DNA from: a virus
Virus record (IMG/VR): IMGVR_UViG_3300035661_000011
Location: 90,506-154,505 of that record
Reading direction: 5' to 3' (one strand)
DNA length: 64,000 nt
Shown here: positions 16,181 through 23,378 of the stretch, piece by piece
Numbering within the stretch: the stretch's first letter is position 1
Layout: the number at the start of each line of letters is the position of its first letter
Notes under the pieces: generated by a model
What the model saw: only the letters and a program-made list of their open reading frames with translations
What the model was told of the DNA's origin: nothing
The model's database searches: none
Program-made: the position numbers and the translations under genes

Positions 16181-17446
16181 ATGACAAACCCAATATACGG
16201 TTTCTTAAACATTAACCGATTCTTTAATGGACAAGCTGGAATAAACCCAGTTGGACAAATAAGCCCAAAAGGTATGACTTTTGGAACCAGCTCCGAATAT
16301 TCAGCTGATAATTCTAATTCACAATTAATTATCTTTCGTCCAAATATATTACCAGTTATCGCAACTGTGGAATGGATGACTGGTTTAGCAACACAATTGA
16401 GTAATGTTGTAAACTATACAACAACACAAGTCTCTTTGTTAAATAACATTATTACTGCATTAGGTCAACGGTTTACTAACGTCACAATTGGTGATGTGGT
16501 TATGAATCCAGTTGATGGTAAAGGTTATCCAGCATTTATACAATTCACATACACCACTACTATTGGCTCTGCTACATTTAAAATTTGGTTAACTAATACC
16601 AACTTTATGAATGAGTACCCAGATGGGGATATTACAGTAGTAACACCAATTGTAAATGTTAGTGATTTATTTAACAACTTTGCAGCGTGTAAAGCCGTAG
16701 TTGATAAACTTACACCAATGTCCATAATTAACGAGGTTGCTACATTAAGTTTACCAATTCCTGAAACTGGGATCTACACTAACGTATTCCGAGTAAACAA
16801 CAGAGCTAATGTGGCCTTATGGTTTGATTTACCAGTTGCCTTTGTTTATCATGGTGGAACAGTGCATAATAACCCAACTTCGTTTTTACAAGCGTTTGTT
16901 GATTACTTAGTTAAGAACAGCACAATCACGCTAGCACAGTGGGAAACCGTTATACCATCTCTACTACCCACTGATAAGTTTTACGTGATACCAGCGTGGA
17001 ATAACGTAGCTGTTTCCTCAGGTGTTAACATAGGTAGTCCTACCATTAAGTTGTTTGATAACCCAGGTGTGGTTATTGCCGAAACATACTTTCCAGAACT
17101 ATTACCAGAAGCTGTAAATAACTTTTTAGATTACACAATTTTACAATTTGGTTCGTATGGTGTTTATATTGTTCCTGACATCAGTAATGCAGACGGTCGT
17201 ATTCCATTCAGAGAAAAGTTTAACGATTACTTCCTAGTTCCAACAAACGATGTATTAATCAATAGACAATCTGTAGAGACTCAAAATGCAGTTGTCTTAT
17301 TAACAAACTTAGTTCGTTACGCTAGCGACCCAACAGTTAAAAGCGTTGTTCCAGTTGGATACGAGTTAGAGATTAAGAATGGTAAATCGTATTTATTGGG
17401 TACTGTAAATAGAATTACATTTGCTGTATTAGTTTCTGGAGAATAA
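16181..17446 (+). CDS. Unidentified probable virion protein
   Basis: GAGG lies upstream of the start. The 421-residue product is beta-rich with many N, T, V, Y, G and lacks enzyme motifs. A helical stretch at about 65-95 (ATQLSNVVNYTTTQVSLLNN) could be an oligomerising coil. It is followed one base later by the gene at 17448, and both probably encode tail or baseplate parts. No family recognised. Confidence 0.6.
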   Translation: MTNPIYGFLNINRFFNGQAGINPVGQISPKGMTFGTSSEYSADNSNSQLIIFRPNILPVIATVEWMTGLATQLSNVVNYTTTQVSLLNNIITALGQRFTNVTIGDVVMNPVDGKGYPAFIQFTYTTTIGSATFKIWLTNTNFMNEYPDGDITVVTPIVNVSDLFNNFAACKAVVDKLTPMSIINEVATLSLPIPETGIYTNVFRVNNRANVALWFDLPVAFVYHGGTVHNNPTSFLQAFVDYLVKNSTITLAQWETVIPSLLPTDKFYVIPAWNNVAVSSGVNIGSPTIKLFDNPGVVIAETYFPELLPEAVNNFLDYTILQFGSYGVYIVPDISNADGRIPFREKFNDYFLVPTNDVLINRQSVETQNAVVLLTNLVRYASDPTVKSVVPVGYELEIKNGKSYLLGTVNRITFAVLVSGE

Positions 17447-17447
17447 G

Positions 17448-18074
17448 ATGGCGTTATCAATTTTAATTGGTACAGTTGGGATATTTACTTTATCACCACC
17501 ATTTACGATAGGTAAGGTAAATTACACCATTACTAAACTCAATCTAATTAAGCCGTTGTTAAATTCTGGTGTGGATGTTTACAATGCGTATTATGCACCA
17601 GCTGGTATAACTTTAACTAAGTTTAATGAAGACTCATTTAATGGTCACGCTATAGTGACCTTAGAGTCTGATGACGGTCCAACGATTAATGTACCTAGTG
17701 GGTATATAGCCTTAGCTCCAATTGAGCCAGCAGTGTTATATTCTCACGTTATTTTATCTGTGGATTTAGGTGACTTACCAGATGAAATCAATTTGTCTCA
17801 AATGAAAGATGATATAAAGTCTATCACTGATGGAGCAATTGGTTCTGATACATTGGTTAACTTACACACTCTACCAGCTTCAAAGGTATATAGCCACGAA
17901 GATTATGTAGCTTCTGAAATGGAGCGTAATGCTAAAATTACAGAGTATGTGTCGTTTTACACTAGTAAAGTATCTGCCGATGAAGAACTAGCTATAGCTA
18001 AAACCACAATAAATAAATATTCTAAAATTATCATATCTTTAAAAGAACAACTCAAAGTAGCACAATCCACATAA
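17448..18074 (+). CDS. Unidentified probable virion protein with C-terminal coil
   Basis: The 208-residue protein starts directly after the previous stop. The first 110 residues are hydrophobic and beta-rich; the last 60 are a charged amphipathic helix (ELAIAKTTINKYSKIIISLKEQLK) suited to a coiled coil. Co-transcription with the gene at 16181 suggests the two proteins work together. No family recognised. Confidence 0.6.
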   Translation: MALSILIGTVGIFTLSPPFTIGKVNYTITKLNLIKPLLNSGVDVYNAYYAPAGITLTKFNEDSFNGHAIVTLESDDGPTINVPSGYIALAPIEPAVLYSHVILSVDLGDLPDEINLSQMKDDIKSITDGAIGSDTLVNLHTLPASKVYSHEDYVASEMERNAKITEYVSFYTSKVSADEELAIAKTTINKYSKIIISLKEQLKVAQST

Positions 18075-18087
18075 GCTACATTAACTT

Positions 18088-18119
18088 GATGAGTATCACA
18101 GGAATCTGTGATACTCATC
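18088..18119. terminator. Hairpin terminator
   Basis: Fourteen-base perfect arms around a GAAT loop end the 16181-18074 operon, just upstream of an early-promoter-like motif. Confidence 0.7.
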
Positions 18120-18127
18120 ATTAAAAC

Positions 18128-18143
18128 AAATATATATTATCTA
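18128..18143 (+). promoter_or_regulatory. Early-promoter-like motif with leader hairpin
   Basis: aaatatatattatcta matches the common motif. The next bases (about 18143-18171) can pair as a short hairpin (GGTAAT with ATTACT, one wobble). The gene at 18192 follows with AAAAGGAG in front of its ATG. Confidence 0.6.
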
Positions 18144-18191
18144 AGTGGTAATCTTAATAAATTACTTAACCATTTCTTAAAAGGAGTTCCC

Positions 18192-18761
18192 ATGTTTAAA
18201 TCTATTCGTACAATCGCCTTACTGTATACGTTAGTCGTACTATGTTACTGGCAATCTAGTATATTGAATGCCGGTGGTTTACAAGGAATATCACACAGTT
18301 GGTATTTCATTTTTGGTCACATAGTGGCTAGTCTGTTTATCATTTTATCATTATCAGTTTTATGGGATTTTAAAACCACAACAGCTGTTCCACTTCAATA
18401 CCACGATACACTTTATAAAAGTTTTGGTTTAATGTTTCCCTCTGTTGAAAGAGGACACTGTGTAATTAGTGAACAGTATTTCTCTTCTGATAAATGGACT
18501 GTTACATTAGAACATCAATTTTATCATATTTACAATGGTGCATTTAGTGTACGTGTTACGATTGCATACACTGGTGCAATTGATATACAGTGTGAATTAA
18601 CTGTCAATGAATGTATGTTACCCGAAGCGTCAATTAACACACTAGGTCGTAGCGTGTACATGTACGTAGTACAGTGTCCATTTCGTACACGTGAAGAGTT
18701 TGATGTATTATTGCGTGAAAAATGTATAGAGTATTCTCTACCACCAACAAAACTTAAATAA
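18192..18761 (+). CDS. Two-helix membrane protein, probable early gene
   Basis: AAAAGGAG eight bases before the ATG fixes the start at 18192 rather than the earlier in-frame codon. The 189-residue product has two transmembrane segments (about 6-26 and 40-60) near its N-terminus; the rest is a soluble domain of about 125 residues with several Cys. With an early-type promoter upstream, a role at the host inner membrane, such as superinfection exclusion or defence inhibition, is possible but not shown. Confidence 0.65.
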   Translation: MFKSIRTIALLYTLVVLCYWQSSILNAGGLQGISHSWYFIFGHIVASLFIILSLSVLWDFKTTTAVPLQYHDTLYKSFGLMFPSVERGHCVISEQYFSSDKWTVTLEHQFYHIYNGAFSVRVTIAYTGAIDIQCELTVNECMLPEASINTLGRSVYMYVVQCPFRTREEFDVLLREKCIEYSLPPTKLK

Positions 18762-18784
18762 AACATTTATAATAAGAGGTTATT

Positions 18785-20470
18785 ATGCCACAAAAAACAG
18801 TTACATTAGGGTTGAACAAAGAAAACATGATTGGCGCATTGAAAAATTCATTTACTAATAAGGAAACGTTCCTTGGTGAATTGATGCAAAATGCACGTCG
18901 TGCCGGTGCAACAAAAATCAAATTTAAGTACGACGAAGAACATAACGCACTAACTATTGAAGATGATGGTTGTGGGTTGGATAACTTTGAAACGCTTTTA
19001 ACAGTTGCAGAAAGTGGTTGGTCAAAAGAAGTAGTAGAAGCGGAAAGTCCATTTGGTATTGGGTTTCTGTCTGCTATATTTTCTTGTGAAGAGGTACAGA
19101 TTGTTTCAAAGTGTGGAGTGTTACATTGTCTTACCGAAGATTTGTTGCAATTTAAACCATGTACAGTTATCCCCGAAGGTGGTATTCGCCAACCTATAGG
19201 CACTTCAATTTTAATGGTCGGATGCACAGCACTTAAAGGCGACACTACGATTAAGAAAAGTGCTACTACGGTATTATTAAAGGCACTTCAACATCTTGCG
19301 TTGGGGTTTCCGATTCCAGTGTCGTTTAATGGGACAGAACTACCTCGTCCCAACGCAGTGGGGTCTAATTTTGTCAAAACGGAAATTGGGGATGTTCATG
19401 TCCCGTTAAATTATATTGGTGCGGAATATATGTACTACCGCCGATACCATAACTTTGTAGTTTATCTACAGGGGCTTCCTGTTGATACCCCTAATTTAGA
19501 TTACTACACGAGATCTGAATACGATAGTAAACTTAACATCGTTGTACATTTAGACTCTGCGAAGTTTATAGCTAGACTTCCGGACCGAGATAAGTTAATT
19601 AACGAACAGGAAAATATGGCGATCATACGGGCCGGTGTTCGTGAAGCTGTTCGTGAAACAGCCTTATCTTTAATAGCTGCTGGCGATTACGAAAGTGTAT
19701 GCAAAAGTTTCTCAACAATTAACCACTACGACTTACTGGAACTTTATAATGAAGTTCCAATTCTTCCATGTGGAGTATTAAGTCATTTCATTAATGGCGA
19801 GGGTGTAAATTGCGACAGTGAGAGTTTTGGCGATTGCAAAATACCAGTCTCTGAATATCTAACTCGTGAGAAAGTAAGCGGTAACACTGTTACATCTGAG
19901 TGTGACTTTGATAAGTACGGTATGGTACACTTAGTGTATGCAAAGATGAAAAAGAAGTATATCTACACTTCGTGGTATGCTAATAAATTAGATTCCAAAC
20001 ACTGGTTATTCGAAGAAGCTGTAAATTTAGATAAAGAAGAGTATTCCATTAAATTAAACGGTGAAGTGTATAACACTGAATTTACTGGTGGGTGGTTGTA
20101 TTGTGGTGTAACATTTTGTGATTCTTACGAGCTAACTATTGCAGGGGATACAATCGTTGTAAGTGACCTTGCATTATATTCTGGTGATGGGAGCAACTTA
20201 ATAGTCCCATCTGGTGTTACAACTGGTGACTGTATATCACAGGTCAGTAGTTTTAAAGATTATGACTCATTTCAAGACACTTCGTATTGTAACGATGTTG
20301 CAAAATTTGAACAGTTCATGGTCACATCACGATTACGCCATGACCCAGAGAAAGCGTTTCTGGCCAACCTGAGAGAAATCGATGCAATGGCTTGCTTAAG
20401 TAACAAAACATTTACTGTGGACATTGGTGAGACAGGTAAAGTGGTCTCAGTTGTTGAAGTAAAGAAATAA
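18785..20470 (+). CDS. GHKL-family (Hsp90-like) ATPase
   Basis: The N-terminal 110 of 561 residues carry the Bergerat ATP-binding motifs: Glu32 and Asn36 in ELMQNARRAG, DDGCGL (60-65), and SPFGIGFLSA (88-97), followed by a GTS/TSI strand near 145. All key residues are present, so it should bind ATP. The order resembles Hsp90/HtpG and MORC/paraMORC-like proteins more than histidine kinases. The remaining 400 residues are not recognised. It follows the membrane protein at 18192 and precedes a second, degenerate GHKL protein at 21392. A chaperone or DNA-related switch role is possible. Confidence 0.75.
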   Translation: MPQKTVTLGLNKENMIGALKNSFTNKETFLGELMQNARRAGATKIKFKYDEEHNALTIEDDGCGLDNFETLLTVAESGWSKEVVEAESPFGIGFLSAIFSCEEVQIVSKCGVLHCLTEDLLQFKPCTVIPEGGIRQPIGTSILMVGCTALKGDTTIKKSATTVLLKALQHLALGFPIPVSFNGTELPRPNAVGSNFVKTEIGDVHVPLNYIGAEYMYYRRYHNFVVYLQGLPVDTPNLDYYTRSEYDSKLNIVVHLDSAKFIARLPDRDKLINEQENMAIIRAGVREAVRETALSLIAAGDYESVCKSFSTINHYDLLELYNEVPILPCGVLSHFINGEGVNCDSESFGDCKIPVSEYLTREKVSGNTVTSECDFDKYGMVHLVYAKMKKKYIYTSWYANKLDSKHWLFEEAVNLDKEEYSIKLNGEVYNTEFTGGWLYCGVTFCDSYELTIAGDTIVVSDLALYSGDGSNLIVPSGVTTGDCISQVSSFKDYDSFQDTSYCNDVAKFEQFMVTSRLRHDPEKAFLANLREIDAMACLSNKTFTVDIGETGKVVSVVEVKK

Positions 20471-20478
20471 CGGTATTT

Positions 20479-20512
20479 GGTATAGTGGAGACAGCAATGT
20501 CCCCACTATACC
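20479..20512 (+). terminator. Hairpin terminator
   Basis: Fifteen-base arms with one mismatch follow the GHKL gene and run into a short T-run (about 20518-20524). Confidence 0.75.
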
Positions 20513-20536
20513 GGTGTCTTTTTTAGGAGAGTGCAA

Positions 20537-20608
20537 ATGAAAGAAGAATATATAAAACTAGTAAATCTTCTAACGGAATGGAATCAACATTACCATATCC
20601 AGGTGTAG
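20537..20608 (+). CDS. Tiny ORF, possibly a broken small gene
   Basis: AGGAGAG before the ATG suggests real translation of this 23-residue peptide (MKEEYIKLVNLLTEWNQHYH). In another frame an ORF of 34 residues from ATG 20578 to about 20682 (MESTLPYPGVDFVEMYTG) continues the same stretch, so the two may be halves of one small gene separated by a frameshift. The gap from 20470 to 20738 holds nothing else recognisable besides the terminator. Confidence 0.35.
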   Translation: MKEEYIKLVNLLTEWNQHYHIQV

Positions 20609-20737
20609 ACTTCGTAGAAATGTACACTGGTTTATGTAGTGGTGTAGTTACTTTGAAAAAAAGTAACCTACGTAAAAGATAAAGTATTACGTAAACAAAA
20701 TAACAAACTTGAATAACAACATTTAAAGAGGTAACCG

Positions 20738-21388
20738 ATGTCAAAAAATGATATAGAGCTAGTCTGTTTTGTTAAAAGAATGCGTGTAATGAAAGATAAC
20801 AAAAGTGTAGTGCATTATTCACTCGATATATCGGTGTGTTCAACAATGAACATAAGTTCCATTTATTTACCAGCTTGCCAACTAATGTTAGAGTTAGAGT
20901 CATTGGATGAAGTAAATGAATATGTAACTCGTATTACTAATTTCTATAACAAGTTTGGAAAGATTATTGAACTTGAAGAAATCGAAGACGAAGTTGGGTT
21001 TACAGTACGTGAGAAAACACGACTACTTAACAGATCCATTGCTAGTTACAAAAGTAATGTTAAAAAGCTTTTAGACGGCACTTATATTTCTGATAAAGAC
21101 TATGACTTGTTTCGTGGTTTAGTGTACACGTGGCAGATGGATGTAATTGCAGCAGCCCGTGAATCAATTGTAACACCGAATGATAAAGTCGGGATACACG
21201 TTCACATTGAAACCTCAGGGTTAATAAACTACCAGTTAGTAGCGACAGTGTATTCACTATTTGATGAAACAGAAAAAGCTATACGATCTGGAACAGAAGT
21301 GAATCCTGAAATCGTGTGGCATGATTTAAACAACTTCATTGAAAACGTGTATTCGTTTTATGAAGAAGACAACCGTAAAGTAGGTTAA
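20738..21388 (+). CDS. Unidentified 216-residue protein
   Basis: AAAGAGG upstream supports the start. The product is largely alpha-helical and acidic, with no enzyme motif, signal or membrane segment. It ends three bases before the GyrB-like gene at 21392, so the two are probably co-translated and may act together. No family recognised. Confidence 0.7.
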   Translation: MSKNDIELVCFVKRMRVMKDNKSVVHYSLDISVCSTMNISSIYLPACQLMLELESLDEVNEYVTRITNFYNKFGKIIELEEIEDEVGFTVREKTRLLNRSIASYKSNVKKLLDGTYISDKDYDLFRGLVYTWQMDVIAAARESIVTPNDKVGIHVHIETSGLINYQLVATVYSLFDETEKAIRSGTEVNPEIVWHDLNNFIENVYSFYEEDNRKVG

Positions 21389-21391
21389 TAT

Positions 21392-21997
21392 ATGTCATTA
21401 ATAAACTCTATACAAGCCAGACCAGATATGTATGTCGGTCCAACAACATCATATGAATCTGTTGGAAACGTTATCATGGGAGTAGTTGAACATTCAGTTT
21501 TAAGAAACCATGATATGGACGATCTGAAAATTACAATTACGTTAAACCATGACGGCATACACATACATGACAACGGGTGCACGTTACCTGTGAAGTTAGA
21601 TGAATCAGTTGGTTTGTCTATGGCGGAGTTAATGCTTACCACCAATAGATTCAGTAGCCCAAAAGATGAAATTTATTGTTTACAAGCAGCTGTCGCTTTG
21701 TCGAGTACGCTTTCCATTAAGGTACACATTGGAAAGTACACATACTGTCAATCGTACGCCAAAGGTTATCCAAATGCACCACTTGAATATCAAACTGGTT
21801 CTTTAGGAAGTAGCAACGTTAAAACTGCTACAGACATTACATTTGTCCCCTGTAAAAACTATTTCGGCTGTGAATGGCACTGTACCGCTTTACTTGACTA
21901 TTTAAGTTCTGAGATTGACATCTTAATTGGTCCACTTAAGAGTGTAACTGTAGATGTGTGTCTGGTAACCAAATCAACAATTAAATCTGGTCGTTAA
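21392..21997 (+). CDS. Degenerate GyrB/ParE-like ATPase domain, stand-alone
   Basis: The 201-residue protein runs in parallel with the N-terminal domain of type IIA topoisomerase B subunits: ARPDMYVGPT (9-18), VVEHSV (31-36), DNGCTLPV (60-67), then a strand and Q-S/F-x-x-G-x-P-x-x-x-L-x-x-x-x-G-S/T order to the end. However, the catalytic Glu position is Gly30, the Mg-binding Asn position is His34, and the glycine-rich ATP lid (GGLHGVG in GyrB) reads DEIYCLQ. It therefore should not hydrolyse ATP. No DNA-binding or toprim part is present. It may be a decoy or inhibitor that binds host gyrase, or an unrelated adaptor with the same fold. Confidence 0.6.
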   Translation: MSLINSIQARPDMYVGPTTSYESVGNVIMGVVEHSVLRNHDMDDLKITITLNHDGIHIHDNGCTLPVKLDESVGLSMAELMLTTNRFSSPKDEIYCLQAAVALSSTLSIKVHIGKYTYCQSYAKGYPNAPLEYQTGSLGSSNVKTATDITFVPCKNYFGCEWHCTALLDYLSSEIDILIGPLKSVTVDVCLVTKSTIKSGR

Positions 21998-22001
21998 CAA
22001 C

Positions 22002-22033
22002 TGAGTGACATACACGCCTGTGTATGTCACTCA
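22002..22033 (+). terminator. Hairpin terminator
   Basis: Fourteen-base perfect arms follow the GyrB-like gene; a T-run lies further on at about 22060. Confidence 0.8.
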
Positions 22034-22090
22034 TCGTAATCGTGTGGACTAAACACTTCTTTTTTTTTTACACACGACAAGGATACAGAT

Positions 22091-23284
22091 ATGCCTCTCC
22101 TTAAATACGACCGTACAGGAATAGCTTCTACTAATTTTGTACCAAACGAATCACATCCTGTTAATCTAACACCAGGTTTTATAATAGCCACAGAACAAGG
22201 GTTCTTCTATACACAGTCGTTAAAAGTGGTATCGATGCCAACTAACACTATGTTAATTCGTGGAAAGGATTATATTCTAATTGGATTCTCTGCTACAGTT
22301 ACAGAAACCACTGGACTCGAAGTACACGCTGGTATACAGTTAATTAATGAAACCTTGAGTGGTACAGTAGAACTTACTTATCAAGCCGTAGGTGGACTTA
22401 TAGGTGCTTCCAATTCACTAATTTACGATTTAGTAGAACAGCTAAAACATAAACCAACCGAATTGGAATATAGTCAGATTACTAATCTACCAGATATGTT
22501 TCCTCCAGCTGACCATCTACATGACATAATGGATTTAGATGGAGTCACTGCAATCGTCCATTATGCGAGAGATATAGTTGAAGCTTTGTCAGGTAGACGT
22601 GCTCCAATTCAATCTGGGTTAAATGCTTTAACTATGATTAATAATCAGAATAAAGTGATAGCTGAGTTACTAAAGCGTCTAAATGACATGGAGGTTGTCC
22701 AGTCTACACTGGTGCAAAGTGGTGGAACTGTGATTGGTGTACAAGGTCCTATTGGTCCTAAAGGAGACCCTGGTGTCGGTACGCAAGGTCCAGCTGGGCC
22801 TAAGGGTGATCCAGGGGTTGGTATACGCGGTCCAATTGGACCACCAGGAATAGTTGACAACTACCATTTAGCAGATGCACTTAATGTACAGTTAATAGAC
22901 TTAATTCCAAATGGTGGGATTACAGCTAACGACACACTGTTTACCGCTATCCAAAAGTTAGTATCACACCTTACACCTACAACAAATATATTCACTATAG
23001 TACCACCAAGCTTTGGGTTCCCAGTTAATATTGGTGACACTATGACAAACCCAAATATATTATTATCTGGTGTAACTAACACATTGAATTTACCACAAAG
23101 CGTAAATGTAACACCTGTAACAAACGTTTCGTATGGAACACTAACACTTACCGCCAGTGGCGGATTTACGTATATTAATAACCCGTCTATTAGCACACCT
23201 CATATAGACGATACATTTACATACGAAATACGAGACTCTATTGGAAATATAACACATCGCACCGTAAACATAAACCTTTTATAA
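22091..23284 (+). CDS. Collagen-containing tail fibre-type protein
   Basis: The 397-residue protein has the N-terminal domain shared with 2901, 6933 and 11451 (YDRTGIASTNFVPNES, GFFYTQSL, LTYQAVGGLIG). Residues about 215-258 are collagen-like Gly-X-Y repeats (GPIGPKGDPG type, thirteen or so triplets), which should form a trimeric rod. The C-terminal 140 residues are beta-rich (PPSFGFPVNIGDTM, TYEIRDSIGN). It is the only one of the four paralogues with a collagen rod. Probable fibre or capsid or tail decoration. Confidence 0.8.
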   Translation: MPLLKYDRTGIASTNFVPNESHPVNLTPGFIIATEQGFFYTQSLKVVSMPTNTMLIRGKDYILIGFSATVTETTGLEVHAGIQLINETLSGTVELTYQAVGGLIGASNSLIYDLVEQLKHKPTELEYSQITNLPDMFPPADHLHDIMDLDGVTAIVHYARDIVEALSGRRAPIQSGLNALTMINNQNKVIAELLKRLNDMEVVQSTLVQSGGTVIGVQGPIGPKGDPGVGTQGPAGPKGDPGVGIRGPIGPPGIVDNYHLADALNVQLIDLIPNGGITANDTLFTAIQKLVSHLTPTTNIFTIVPPSFGFPVNIGDTMTNPNILLSGVTNTLNLPQSVNVTPVTNVSYGTLTLTASGGFTYINNPSISTPHIDDTFTYEIRDSIGNITHRTVNINLL

Positions 23285-23289
23285 ATAGA

Positions 23290-23323
23290 CAATGACACTG
23301 CCAGTTAACTGGCAGTGTCATTG
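23290..23323. terminator. Hairpin terminator
   Basis: A perfect 17-base-arm palindrome followed by TAGTTTTTATTT ends the fibre gene. Confidence 0.75.
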
Positions 23324-23378
23324 TAGTTTTTATTTATAGGTGTCAACGATAGTGTATACTACAAAAATAGGAACTGAT

